From Bacteroidales bacterium (GTDB taxonomy: Bacteria > Bacteroidota > Bacteroidia > Bacteroidales > Muribaculaceae): a stretch of 37,500 bases of DNA. Positions 8,515 through 17,704 of the stretch are shown piece by piece. Location of the stretch: assembly GCA_019416425.1 (NCBI GenBank), contig DXXK01000053.1, positions 1 to 37,500 of the forward strand, written 5' to 3'. Under the pieces are notes generated by a model. The model did not search any database. It saw only the letters and a list, made by a program, of their open reading frames with translations, and was not told the DNA's origin. A program made the translations under genes and the position numbers. The first letter of the stretch is position 1; each line of letters opens with the position of its first letter.

Positions 8515-9848
8515 AGATAATCATAGCCGGTGCCGGCGAGGTAGGCCGGCATCTCGCCAAGATGCTCAGCAATGAGAACCAGGACGTGGTGCTTGTGGAC
8601 AAGGATCAGTCGCGCTTGGACGTTATCGACCAGAGCTACAACCTGATGACCTGGAACGGCAACACCTACAGCATACAGAGCCTCAGGGAGATCAACGTCG
8701 CCGACGCCGACCTGTTCATCGGCGTGACGCCGTTCGAGACGGACAACATCACCTCCTGCGCCATCGCCAAGCAGCTGGGCGCCACCAGGACTGTGGCGCG
8801 CATCGACAATTCTGAGTTCCTGAAGGGACGCAACGGCGACATCCTCAACGATGTTGGCGTGGATTACCTTATATACCCCGAGAACGTCGCGGCCAACGAA
8901 ATCGCCACATCGCTGGCCCACAACTGGGCGCGTTACTGGGGAGAGCTGCACGACGGCAAGCTGCTGCTGATCGGGGTAAAGATCCGCAACGAGAACCTCC
9001 CCATCCTGAATGTCAAGATCAAGGACCTTCCTCTCAAGACCCATGACTTCCACATCGCGGCCATCAAGCGCAGCAACGAGACCATCATCCCCAACGGCGA
9101 CTCCGTCATCCAGAACGATGACATCGTCTATTTCATCACCACGCCGCCTTACATCCAGGAGGTCCGCAACCTATGCGGCAAGACCAAACGTGTCATCAAG
9201 AAGGTGCTGATCATGGGAGGCAGCCGGATAGCCCATCGTTTCGCCACCCTATACAGCGACAAGTTCCATATCAAGATCATCGATATCGACATGGATCGCT
9301 GCGAGAAACTGGCAACCCAGCTGCCCGACTGCGAGATCGCCTTCGGCGACGGCCGCGACATCGAGGTCCTGCGCGAGAACAACATCTTCCAGTACGATGC
9401 CTTCCTGGCAATGACAGGAAGTTCCGAAACCAACATACTGGCCTGCATGACTGCCAAGGAATTCAACGTGCGCAAGACCGTGGCCGATGTCGAGAACCTG
9501 CAGTTCGTCCCTCTGGCCGAAAACCTTAACATCGGCACAATCATAAACAAGAAACTCCTGGCATCAAGCCATATATACAACATCCTGCTGGATTCCGACC
9601 AGAGCAACTCGCGCTTCCTGTCGCTGGCCGATGCAGATGTGGCCGAGATCCAGGCCAAGCCTGACTCACGTATCACCCGGGCACCGATACGCGACCTAAA
9701 GCTTCCCTTCGGGATGACTTTGGCGGGTCTCATTCGCGACGGGCAGGCCAGCCTGATCGGCGGCAACACCCAGATCGAGGCCGGCGATTACGTGGTGCTC
9801 TTCACATTGCAGGGAACGCTGGACAAGATCGAGAAATGGTTTTCGTAA
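8511..9848 (+). CDS. trkA: Trk potassium uptake regulatory subunit TrkA
   Basis: TrkA is the cytoplasmic nucleotide-binding gating ring of the TrkAH potassium uptake system. The 445 residues form two RCK repeats. The first Rossmann fold begins IIIAGAGEVGRHLAKML at residue 2 and is followed by a TrkA_C domain. The second begins VLIMGGSRIAHRFATLY at about residue 233 and ends in a second TrkA_C domain. This double arrangement is the classical TrkA length. The start overlaps the dxs stop by four bases and trkH follows after 10 bases, so the two Trk subunits are made together and downstream of dxs. Confidence 0.96.
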   Translation: MKIIIAGAGEVGRHLAKMLSNENQDVVLVDKDQSRLDVIDQSYNLMTWNGNTYSIQSLREINVADADLFIGVTPFETDNITSCAIAKQLGATRTVARIDNSEFLKGRNGDILNDVGVDYLIYPENVAANEIATSLAHNWARYWGELHDGKLLLIGVKIRNENLPILNVKIKDLPLKTHDFHIAAIKRSNETIIPNGDSVIQNDDIVYFITTPPYIQEVRNLCGKTKRVIKKVLIMGGSRIAHRFATLYSDKFHIKIIDIDMDRCEKLATQLPDCEIAFGDGRDIEVLRENNIFQYDAFLAMTGSSETNILACMTAKEFNVRKTVADVENLQFVPLAENLNIGTIINKKLLASSHIYNILLDSDQSNSRFLSLADADVAEIQAKPDSRITRAPIRDLKLPFGMTLAGLIRDGQASLIGGNTQIEAGDYVVLFTLQGTLDKIEKWFS

Positions 9849-9858
9849 ACTGTCGGAT

Positions 9859-11346
9859 ATGAGATTCAAGTTACCTCGATTCAGTCACCGCCGGTACATC
9901 AACATCATCATGTTGGCGCGTATCGAGGGATATCTTCTCACAATTCTGGCGGTGTTCATGCTGTTTCCCAGCCTGATCGCGCTGATTTACGACGGCGAGA
10001 GCCCCATTCCTTTCCTGTTGGCCACAGGCATAACCGGAGGCTCGGGGGCCGTCATGATGTGCCTCAAGCCCAAGTCCAAGGAACTGGGACGCCGCGAGGC
10101 GATTCTACTGACAGGCATGACCTGGGTGGTGCTGTCGTTGTTCGGCATGCTGCCGTTTCTGTTCTACAGCACGCACTACTCCGTCACCGACGCCTTTTTC
10201 GAGACAATGTCGGGATTCACCACCACCGGAGCCTCCGTGCTCCCCACATTGGACGGTGTCCCCAAGGCCATCATCTTCTGGCGCTGCCTGATGCAATGGT
10301 TCGGGGGTCTCGGTATCCTGCTCTTCACCCTGGCCGTGGTCCCGATGCTCAACTCCTCGGGCGGACTGCTGCTGTTCAACGCCGAGGTCACAGGCATCAC
10401 CCACGACAAGCTGCGCCCACGCGTCAGCAATACCGCCAAGGGACTGTGGAGCATATATATCGTTCTGACCGCAATGCTCGTAATCCTTCTCTCCTTCTCC
10501 AATATGGATTTCTTCGATGCATTGTGCTATGGACTCTCCACCATGTCGACAGGTGGGTTCGCCACATGCGACAGGGGCCTTGCCGATTACAACACAGTGT
10601 ACGTCAAGGTGGTGCTCATCATCTTCATGTTCCTGGGGGGTGTCAACCTATCGCTGATATTCCAGGCCTGCATGGGGCGCACGCTGCGCCTGTTCAAGAA
10701 TACCGTCTTCAAAGTCTACTGCTGGATAGTGCTGGCCGGTTACGTATGCCTGACCGCCGATGTGCTGATTCAAGGCACATACACCGATGTCGAGGATGTC
10801 ACGGTCAACCCGCTGTTCCAGACCGTATCCATGATATCATCCACAGGCATCACTGCTCCAGGCTTCGTCACCTGGGGACCGCTGGCAATCGTGGCCATAC
10901 TCATCATGATGTTCATGGGCGCCTGTGCCGGAAGCACCTCCGGAGGCGCCAAGATCGACCGGTTCATCGTCCTGTTCAAGTTCATCAAGAACGAGTTCCA
11001 CAAGATAATGCATCCCAGCGCCGTCACCACGGTCATACTCAACGGCAAGGGGACACCCCCGGGCTTGATCTACAAGACCCTGGCGTTCCTGGTGCTGTAC
11101 ATGCTTATCATCCTGGTCAGCGGCACCGTGGCCTCCCTGACCGGACTGCCGCTGGGCGACGGCATGTTCTGCGCTTTGCAGTCCATAGCCAATACCGGAA
11201 TGGGAACCCCGATGACAGGCATCAGCGGCGACTACTCCGGCATCTCCGACCTGGCCAAGTGGTGCTATTCCTTCACCATGCTGGTGGGACGTCTCGAGAT
11301 CTTCACTGTCCTTCTTGTTCTGACCCCGGCCTTCTGGAAACGTTGA
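9859..11346 (+). CDS. trkH: Trk potassium transporter membrane subunit TrkH
   Basis: TrkH is the potassium-translocating inner-membrane subunit and works with TrkA encoded just upstream. The 495-residue product is very hydrophobic and contains the repeated pore loops of the SKT superfamily. Filter-like segments are SGFTTTGASVL, LSTMSTGGFATC, ISSTGITAPGF and SIANTGMGTP, four loops as expected. ACAGSTSGGAKIDR is the characteristic TrkH segment between the third and fourth repeats. Start ATG 9859 leaves a 10-base gap after trkA. No odd features were seen. Confidence 0.96.
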   Translation: MRFKLPRFSHRRYINIIMLARIEGYLLTILAVFMLFPSLIALIYDGESPIPFLLATGITGGSGAVMMCLKPKSKELGRREAILLTGMTWVVLSLFGMLPFLFYSTHYSVTDAFFETMSGFTTTGASVLPTLDGVPKAIIFWRCLMQWFGGLGILLFTLAVVPMLNSSGGLLLFNAEVTGITHDKLRPRVSNTAKGLWSIYIVLTAMLVILLSFSNMDFFDALCYGLSTMSTGGFATCDRGLADYNTVYVKVVLIIFMFLGGVNLSLIFQACMGRTLRLFKNTVFKVYCWIVLAGYVCLTADVLIQGTYTDVEDVTVNPLFQTVSMISSTGITAPGFVTWGPLAIVAILIMMFMGACAGSTSGGAKIDRFIVLFKFIKNEFHKIMHPSAVTTVILNGKGTPPGLIYKTLAFLVLYMLIILVSGTVASLTGLPLGDGMFCALQSIANTGMGTPMTGISGDYSGISDLAKWCYSFTMLVGRLEIFTVLLVLTPAFWKR

Positions 11347-11385
11347 TTCCATTCCTGACATCCGAAAAACATAATTGAAGCCCTC

Positions 11386-11413
11386 CATGTTATATTGTTG
11401 TAATTCTAACATG
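11386..11413. repeat. Short inverted repeat upstream of the DUF389 gene
   Basis: CATGTTA (11386-11392) and TAACATG (11407-11413) are perfect complements separated by 14 bases, ending 7 bases before the start codon at 11421. It could be an operator or a weak RNA hairpin covering the translation start; no T-run follows, so it is not a terminator. Confidence 0.4.
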
Positions 11414-11420
11414 ACAGGGT

Positions 11421-12917
11421 ATGACCTCCGATTCCACTGATACTACCAAAAACACCGGCACCACCGAGACTGTCCCGGCCTCGGGCGCGGACGCTCCGGA
11501 CAGACCCACTATGAAACAATGGCTCCAGTCCACATGGAGTGAAATCAGAAGTTATCTCAATCCGATGGCCGATCTGGAGAGCCAGGCCGAAATCGAGGAA
11601 AGCATCCGAAGCGGCGTGAGCTTCAAGGGTTCGCAACTGCTGATCCTGATTTTCGCTATTTTCATTGCCTCGCTTGGTCTGAACACCGACAGCGTCGCCG
11701 TCATCATCGGAGCCATGCTGATATCGCCGCTGATGGGTCCCATCATAGGCATGGGACTCGGAATCGGCATCTGTGATTTCGACCTTCTGAAACGAAGCCT
11801 CAAGAACATCGGCGCCGCTGTGCTTGGATCACTGCTCACCTCGGCCCTCTACTTTATGATCTCTCCGCAGTACGAGGAATCCAGTCAGCTGCTGGCACGC
11901 ACGTCGCCATCCATCTACGATGTGTTCGTGGCCCTGTTCGGAGGTGCCGCCGGCATCCTTAGCATCGCCGCCAAGAACAAGGGACAGGTTCTGCCGGGCG
12001 TGGCCATCGCCACCTCACTGATGCCGCCGCTGTGTACCGCCGGTTATGGACTGGCTACACTGCAGTGGAATTTCTTCTTCGGCGCGTTCTACCTCTTCTT
12101 CACCAACATGATCTTCATCTTCGTCGCGTCGTGGGTAGGCATCAAGCTGTTCCATTTCAAACCCGTCGTTTACCAGAACGTCAGGCGTTCGCGTCGCGTC
12201 AACCGAATCGTCTACGCCGTCGTGACTCTGACCGTCGGCGTCAGCGTCTATCTGACCGTCCTGATGATCAGTGACAACATATTCCTGCAGAAAGCGCAGA
12301 AATTCATAGAGAACGAGATGGACTTCCCCAATACCCAGGTGCTGAACCACAAAGAATACACCCAGAACGGCAAACGCTACATCAATGTCACGCTTATTGG
12401 CCAGGCACTCCCCAAGGACTCGCTGCAGATAGCCATGATCAACAAAATGGACTCCTGTGGACTTGGAGGAACGATCCTGACCATCAAACAGGGATTCACC
12501 CTGAACGAAAGCAATACCACCGCCGACCCGGACAAATTCTACCAGATAATGCAGAACCAGCTTACGGCACGGCAGAACACCATAGACTCGCTCAATACGG
12601 TTATCGCATCGGCCCACAAGTTCAGCGAGGACAGCAAGGTGATCGCCCCCGAGGTACGCATTCTGTTCCCCGCCGTGCGCGACATTGCCATCAGCAGGAT
12701 GGTGGCCTCCTCGACGTCGGGGGGATCCGATACGGTCAACATGCTGTTCGTCAATGCGCCACAGGGCCTGAGGGAAACCGACCGCGCCAAACTCCGTCAA
12801 TACGTCAGCGTACGTCTCAAACAGCCTAAACTCGACATGACCGTCAACCCGCAGTCATTCCCGTGGCCAACTCTTCCCGACAAGAATACACCACCGACCA
12901 AGTCTGTTAAAAAATAA
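11421..12917 (+). CDS. DUF389-family (TIGR00341-like) membrane protein
   Basis: A 498-residue protein. After a 60-residue hydrophilic N-terminus, a membrane core of about six helices (residues 70-290) carries the DUF389 signature AVIIGAMLISPLMGPIIGMG, and later PGVAIATSLMPPLCTAGYG. From about residue 295 an unusually long hydrophilic C-terminal part follows (NEMDFPNTQVLNH onward, about 200 residues), probably on one face of the membrane. The biochemical role of DUF389 is not established. It follows trkH by 74 bases on the same strand, so a link to ion or osmotic homeostasis is possible but only contextual. Confidence 0.85.
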   Translation: MTSDSTDTTKNTGTTETVPASGADAPDRPTMKQWLQSTWSEIRSYLNPMADLESQAEIEESIRSGVSFKGSQLLILIFAIFIASLGLNTDSVAVIIGAMLISPLMGPIIGMGLGIGICDFDLLKRSLKNIGAAVLGSLLTSALYFMISPQYEESSQLLARTSPSIYDVFVALFGGAAGILSIAAKNKGQVLPGVAIATSLMPPLCTAGYGLATLQWNFFFGAFYLFFTNMIFIFVASWVGIKLFHFKPVVYQNVRRSRRVNRIVYAVVTLTVGVSVYLTVLMISDNIFLQKAQKFIENEMDFPNTQVLNHKEYTQNGKRYINVTLIGQALPKDSLQIAMINKMDSCGLGGTILTIKQGFTLNESNTTADPDKFYQIMQNQLTARQNTIDSLNTVIASAHKFSEDSKVIAPEVRILFPAVRDIAISRMVASSTSGGSDTVNMLFVNAPQGLRETDRAKLRQYVSVRLKQPKLDMTVNPQSFPWPTLPDKNTPPTKSVKK

Positions 12918-12953
12918 AACGCTGGTTTCCGCCGTTCTGTATCCCGCAGGGAC

Positions 12954-12986
12954 TTTGAGCAGATAAAGATTTTTTCTGTAACTTTG
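12954..12986 (+). promoter_or_regulatory. Upstream dapA promoter (P1)
   Basis: TTTG at 12954-12957 and TAACTTTG at 12979-12986 are separated by 21 bases, a full match to the Bacteroidota consensus. It lies entirely upstream of a second full match, so dapA appears to have tandem promoters. Confidence 0.65.
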
Positions 12987-12995
12987 GCCAAGTAC

Positions 12996-13026
12996 TTTGT
13001 CGAATGGTATAAATTTTGTATATTTG
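12996..13026 (+). promoter_or_regulatory. Proximal dapA promoter (P2)
   Basis: TTTG at 12996-12999 and TATATTTG at 13019-13026 with a 19-base spacer. The predicted start near 13033 gives a leader of only about 13 bases before the dapA ATG at 13046. Confidence 0.8.
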
Positions 13027-13045
13027 CAGTCATAAATACAACCAT

Positions 13046-13930
13046 ATGGATTCACTGTCATTACGCGGACTGGGTGTCGCATTGGTCACCCCTTTCGACA
13101 ATGAAAAAAATATAGATTACGATGCCCTGGCACGGGTGCTGGATCATGTGATAGACAACGGCGCGGACTACCTGGTGGTGTTAGGCACCACAGGCGAGAG
13201 CGCCACGATGACTGCCCAGGAGAAGGATGCCGTGCGCCGCTTCTGCGTGCGCCGCAACAACGGCCGGGTGCCTCTGATCGCCGGTATGGGCGGCAACGAT
13301 ACCGTGGCCTTGGTCGACGAGATCCGCCGCACAGACCTGGATGGGTTCTCGGCAATACTCTCGGTCACACCTTTCTACAACAAGCCGTCGCAGGAAGGAC
13401 TCTACTGTCACTTCGTCGAGGTTGCCTCGGCCTCGCTGCTCCCCGTTGTGCTCTACAACGTGCCCGGACGCACAGGCGTAAACCTCACGGCTCACACCAC
13501 GTTGCGACTGGCGCATGAGTTTTCCAACATCATCGCCGTCAAGGAGGCCTCAGGCAACATGAAACAGATCGAGGAGATCATCAACAACCGCCCCGAGGGC
13601 TTCGAGGTGATTTCAGGAGATGACTCGCTGACCTATCCCCTGATATCGTTAGGTGCCGAGGGTGTGATTTCCGTTGTAGGCAACGCCTTTCCCCGAGAGT
13701 TCGGCGATATGGTGCGCATGTGCCTGGCCGGTGACTTCCAGAAGGCCCTCCCGATCCACTACAAGTTCCAGAAACTCTACGACGAGCTCTTTGTCGACGG
13801 CAATCCCGCCGGCATCAAATACCTGCTCCACGAGATGGGCTTCATCGAGAACGAGCTCCGACTTCCTCTGGTGCCCACGCGCCGAGAGACCGGCGAGAAG
13901 ATAGACGCAATCCTAAGCACTATAAGGTGA
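13046..13930 (+). CDS. dapA: 4-hydroxy-tetrahydrodipicolinate synthase
   Basis: DapA condenses aspartate semialdehyde with pyruvate, the first step toward diaminopimelate and lysine for peptidoglycan and protein. The 294-residue TIM barrel has LVTPF at the N-terminus, the TTGES turn around residues 48-52, the catalytic tyrosine in VLYNVPGRTG (Y137) and the Schiff-base lysine in AVKEASGN (K166). Length is typical. ATG 13046 was chosen because it lies just after the P2 start point; a TTG farther upstream would place the start inside the -7 box. The TGA stop overlaps the GTG start of dnaG (GTGA). Confidence 0.97.
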   Translation: MDSLSLRGLGVALVTPFDNEKNIDYDALARVLDHVIDNGADYLVVLGTTGESATMTAQEKDAVRRFCVRRNNGRVPLIAGMGGNDTVALVDEIRRTDLDGFSAILSVTPFYNKPSQEGLYCHFVEVASASLLPVVLYNVPGRTGVNLTAHTTLRLAHEFSNIIAVKEASGNMKQIEEIINNRPEGFEVISGDDSLTYPLISLGAEGVISVVGNAFPREFGDMVRMCLAGDFQKALPIHYKFQKLYDELFVDGNPAGIKYLLHEMGFIENELRLPLVPTRRETGEKIDAILSTIR

Positions 13931-16116
13931 TCGACCAAGCCACAGCCCAACGTATCAAGAATGCCGCCGACATCGTGGAGGTGGTGTCGGACTATGTCCA
14001 TCTGACCCGCCGCGGCCAGAACTATATGGGACTCTGCCCGTTCCACAACGAGCGCACACCATCATTCTCGGTCAGCCGCAAGCGTAATTTCTGCTACTGC
14101 TTCTCGTGCAAGAAGGGCGGTTCGCCTGTCAACTTCATAATGAACAAGGAGGGGCTGAGCTACCATGAGGCGCTGCTGCATCTGGCCAAGAAGTACGGCA
14201 TCGAGGTCAAGGAGCGCGAGTTGACCGACGAGGAACGCCAGCGGCAGACCGAGCGCGAGGGTATGCTCGTGGCAAACGAATGGGCCATGAACCTGATGGA
14301 GCGCGACATTAAGGAAACTGACGAGGGACGCGACGTGGGCCTCTCCTATCTGACTCAGCGCGGTGTCACCGATGAAGCAATCAAGGCGTTTCACTTAGGC
14401 TATGCACTGGACAACGGCTCGCACCTGGTATCCGAGGCCCGCAAAGCGGGATTCGACCTTAACATCCTGAAGACATTGGGCCTGGTCGGCTCCTCGCAGC
14501 ATGGCAACGACTACGACCGCTTCCGCGGCCGCGTCATCTTTCCGATCCTGAACAATTCCGGCAAGGTGATCGCCTTCGGCGGCCGGGACCTGAAGGGCGG
14601 ACTGGCCAAGTACATCAACTCGCCGGAATCACAGCTCTACAAGAAGAGCAATGAGCTTTACGGCATCTTCCAGGCCCGCGCCGCCATCGTCAGGGAGAGC
14701 AAATGCTTCCTGGTGGAGGGCTACATGGACGTGATCGGCATGTGGCAGTCTGGGCTCAGGAACGTGGTGGCGTCATCGGGAACGGCCCTGACCGACGGTC
14801 AGATCGCCTTAATTCACCGTCTTACCGACAATATCACCCTGATCTACGACGGCGACGCTGCCGGAATCAAGGCCTCACTGCGCGGAATCGACATGCTGCT
14901 GAGCCACAAGCTCAACGTCAAGGTCCTGCTGCTGCCCGACGGCGACGACCCCGACTCGTTCGCCCGTAAGCATACCCCCGAGGAATTCCGGGCCTACGTC
15001 CAGGAGCATGAGACGGACATAATCCGCTTCAAGATCCAGGTGCTGCTCACGCCAGAGACAGCCCGCGACCCGCAGAAGCGCATCAACGCCGTCAACAGTG
15101 TCGTGGAGTCCATAGCGCATATCCCGGACCCCGTGGCACGCGATGTCTACATCCAGGAATGCGCCCGGTTGCTCAAAGTCCCCGAGGAATCCATAGCAAC
15201 ATCAGTGGGCCGTGCCCGCGAGTTGCTGATACAGAAGTGGAAGAAGGAGCGTGAGTGGAGCCGCCAGCGAAACACCGAGGGAGACCTCAAGCCAGACGCA
15301 CCACAGTCCAACCCGCACCGTCCTTCCATAGGGCTCACCGTGGCCGGAATGCAGTCAGCGACCCAACGCCCCAAGGTGGACGAGACATTCCGCCCGCTGG
15401 AGATGTCCATAATAAAATACTGCATCCGTTACGGTTACAAGGAGGTCTTCAGCACAATCGACGAGGATGACGATGAGCTGATGAACGTGCTGGAATACGT
15501 GGAGAGCGAGCTTGACGCCGATGACATCAAGTTCTCAATCCCGGAATACGAGGCAATATTCAACGAGCTGAAGCGCGTCAAGCCTGAATTTGACCGTGCG
15601 TTGTTCCAACGCCGCTCGGAGATAGAGACGGAGAAGGACGAGCGGCGCCGCAAGGGCATCGAGGAGATCGCCGGAGCCGATCTGTCAGTGTCGCAGATCA
15701 ACAGCCGTGAGCAGAAGCTGGAAAAGGAGCTGGAGGACTGGGCCGAGGAGCAGGTCAACGACTTCATCAAGGTGTGGCCGGCGCGTTTCCTGGCCAGCCA
15801 CGAGGACGACATGGTGCGCGACGCCGCCACAGAGCTGCTGCGCGAGAAACACCACCTCAGCAACATCTACAGCAACATGCCCGACAGCGAGCGCCAGGAG
15901 AACCGTCTCGACATGCTTGTGCCCCGTGCCATCATGGAATGGAAGGCCGAAATCCTGAACCGCCAGCTCCAGCTGCTGCTCAAGCAGTTCGCAGACAACG
16001 CCTCGGACATGGACCTGGAGCATGAGCAGAAGCTGCAGCTGAAACTCAACTCGATCATGCATCTGCGCAGCCTGCTCGCCAAGGAGATAGGCGACCGCAC
16101 GCTGTCACCTAAATAA
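13927..16116 (+). CDS. dnaG: DNA primase
   Basis: DnaG makes RNA primers for DNA replication together with DnaB. The start is GTG, overlapping dapA by four bases. Reading on, the CHC2 zinc-binding domain has ligands C37, H40, C58 and C61 (CPFH ... CFSC). The TOPRIM catalytic core shows EGYMD with E264 and YDGDAAG with D308 and D310. The C-terminal third (about residues 430-729) is highly charged and helical, the place of the helicase-binding domain. At 729 residues it is somewhat longer than E. coli DnaG (581). Coupling to dapA and, downstream, to tryptophanase is metabolically unexpected. Confidence 0.97.
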   Translation: MIDQATAQRIKNAADIVEVVSDYVHLTRRGQNYMGLCPFHNERTPSFSVSRKRNFCYCFSCKKGGSPVNFIMNKEGLSYHEALLHLAKKYGIEVKERELTDEERQRQTEREGMLVANEWAMNLMERDIKETDEGRDVGLSYLTQRGVTDEAIKAFHLGYALDNGSHLVSEARKAGFDLNILKTLGLVGSSQHGNDYDRFRGRVIFPILNNSGKVIAFGGRDLKGGLAKYINSPESQLYKKSNELYGIFQARAAIVRESKCFLVEGYMDVIGMWQSGLRNVVASSGTALTDGQIALIHRLTDNITLIYDGDAAGIKASLRGIDMLLSHKLNVKVLLLPDGDDPDSFARKHTPEEFRAYVQEHETDIIRFKIQVLLTPETARDPQKRINAVNSVVESIAHIPDPVARDVYIQECARLLKVPEESIATSVGRARELLIQKWKKEREWSRQRNTEGDLKPDAPQSNPHRPSIGLTVAGMQSATQRPKVDETFRPLEMSIIKYCIRYGYKEVFSTIDEDDDELMNVLEYVESELDADDIKFSIPEYEAIFNELKRVKPEFDRALFQRRSEIETEKDERRRKGIEEIAGADLSVSQINSREQKLEKELEDWAEEQVNDFIKVWPARFLASHEDDMVRDAATELLREKHHLSNIYSNMPDSERQENRLDMLVPRAIMEWKAEILNRQLQLLLKQFADNASDMDLEHEQKLQLKLNSIMHLRSLLAKEIGDRTLSPK

Positions 16117-16149
16117 AAAGATAAACCTAACCATAAAATCATAAATATC

Positions 16150-17526
16150 ATGGAATTGCCATACGCAGAATCATGGAAGATCAAGATGGTTGAACCCATC
16201 CGCACCAGCACCCGCGCCGAGCGTGAGGAATGGCTGAAACGAGCACATTACAACGTGTTCCAACTCAAGGCCGACGAGGTCTACATCGATCTTCTTACCG
16301 ACTCCGGCACCGGAGCCATGTCCGACCGCCAGTGGGCAGCCCTTATGATGGGCGACGAATCGTACGCCGGCGCTCGCTCCTGGTTCGAGCTCAAGGACAC
16401 CATCACCCGCATCACCGGTTTCGAGTACGTCATCCCCACACACCAGGGACGCGCCGCCGAGAACGTCCTGTTCTCGCATCTGGTCAAGGAGGGCGACTAC
16501 GTGCCGGGCAACTCGCACTTCGACACCACCAAGGGCCACATCGAGGCCCGCAAGGCATTCGCCGTGGACTGCACCGTCGATGACGCAAAGAATACCCAGC
16601 TGGAAGTTCCCTTCAAGGGCAATGTCGACTCCGCCAAGCTTGAGAAGGCACTGCAGGAGCATGCCGACCGGGTTCCCTTCATCATAGTCACCATAACCAA
16701 CAACACCGCCGGAGGCCAGCCCGTCAGCATGCAGAACCTCCGCGAGGTTCGTGCCATCGCCGACAAGTATGGCAAGCGCGTGTTCTTCGACTCGGCACGC
16801 TTTGCCGAGAACGCCTACTTCATCAAGACCCGCGAGCCAGGCTACGCCGACAAGACCATCAAGGAGATCACGCTGGAGATGTTCTCGCTGGCCGACGGCA
16901 TGACTATGTCGGCCAAAAAGGACGGACTGGTCAACATGGGTGGCTTCATCGCCACACGCTGGGAGGACGTCTATGAAGGTGCCAAGCGTTTCTGCATTCC
17001 GTTCGAGGGCTATCTGACTTACGGCGGCATGAACGGCCGCGACATGGCCGCGCTGGCCGTCGGTCTGGACGAGAACACGGAGTTCGACATGCTGCGTACC
17101 CGCATCCATCAGGTGGAGTTCCTTGCAAGCCTGCTCGATGAGTACGGTATCCCCTACCAGCGTCCCGCCGGAGGCCACGCCATCTTCGTCGACGCACTGA
17201 AGGTCCTGACCCACGTGCCCAAAGAGGAGTTCCCGGCCCAGACGCTGACCGTAGAGCTGTACCGCGAGGCCGGTATCCGAGGCTGCGAAATCGGATATAT
17301 CCTGGCCGACCGCGACCCCGTGACGCGCCAGAACCGATTCGGAGGCAACGACTTTGTCCGTCTGGCAATCCCCCGCCGCACATATACAGACAACCATATG
17401 CGCGTCATCGCAGCCGCGCTCAAGAACGTCTACGACCGCCGCGAGTCCATCACGCACGGCGTCCGCATCACCTGGGAGGCCGAGCTGATGCGTCACTTCA
17501 CCGTCCAGCTCGAACCCGTGGAATAA
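16150..17526 (+). CDS. tnaA: Tryptophanase (tryptophan indole-lyase)
   Basis: A PLP-dependent beta-eliminating lyase of 458 residues that splits tryptophan into indole, pyruvate and ammonia. Family motifs are IDLLTDSGTGAMS, PTHQGRAAENVL, the PLP lysine region SAKKDGLVNMGG (K257) and FDSARFAENAYF. I favour tryptophanase over tyrosine phenol-lyase because the substrate-side segment reads GIRGCEIG. The phenol-lyase has an arginine there (GVRSMERG), which contacts the phenol ring. ATG 16150 follows dnaG by 33 bases. There is no tnaC-like leader peptide and no promoter match in that gap, so it may be transcribed with dapA-dnaG. A strong terminator follows. Confidence 0.92.
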   Translation: MELPYAESWKIKMVEPIRTSTRAEREEWLKRAHYNVFQLKADEVYIDLLTDSGTGAMSDRQWAALMMGDESYAGARSWFELKDTITRITGFEYVIPTHQGRAAENVLFSHLVKEGDYVPGNSHFDTTKGHIEARKAFAVDCTVDDAKNTQLEVPFKGNVDSAKLEKALQEHADRVPFIIVTITNNTAGGQPVSMQNLREVRAIADKYGKRVFFDSARFAENAYFIKTREPGYADKTIKEITLEMFSLADGMTMSAKKDGLVNMGGFIATRWEDVYEGAKRFCIPFEGYLTYGGMNGRDMAALAVGLDENTEFDMLRTRIHQVEFLASLLDEYGIPYQRPAGGHAIFVDALKVLTHVPKEEFPAQTLTVELYREAGIRGCEIGYILADRDPVTRQNRFGGNDFVRLAIPRRTYTDNHMRVIAAALKNVYDRRESITHGVRITWEAELMRHFTVQLEPVE

Positions 17527-17543
17527 TCCCGTCGCATCACGCC

Positions 17544-17578
17544 AAAGGGGGCCTTTTTAAGGCTCCCTTTGTTTTTTT
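17544..17578 (+). terminator. Rho-independent terminator after tnaA
   Basis: The stem aaagggggcctt / aaggctcccttt (one G-T wobble) with a short TTT loop is followed by GTTTTTTT. It ends the dapA-dnaG-tnaA transcript, and its 3' arm contains the -33 box of the rsfS promoter. Confidence 0.85.
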
Positions 17579-17599
17579 CACGTAAATACACTATCTTTG
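17568..17599 (+). promoter_or_regulatory. rsfS-ftsH promoter
   Basis: TTTG at 17568-17571 and TATCTTTG at 17592-17599, 20 bases apart. The -33 box lies in the 3' arm of the preceding terminator. The predicted start near 17606 leaves a leader of about 100 bases before rsfS. Confidence 0.8.
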
Positions 17600-17704
17600 C
17601 ACGGCCATTCATCCTTTTTGGCCTTTTATTTGTTTATTTTATGTCCGACTGACTCCACAGACAGTCCATGCTTATCATAAACAATTCAACTGAAACTAAC
17701 TCGA

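Noticed and set aside
10059..11378. A 439-codon open frame in another plus-strand frame
   Set aside because: Overlaps trkH completely; the product is extremely rich in H, R and G, as expected for a shifted frame.
16150..17526. Tyrosine phenol-lyase as identity of the PLP lyase
   Set aside because: The segment GIRGCEIG lacks the arginine typical of phenol-lyases at that place and overall resembles Bacteroides tryptophanase.
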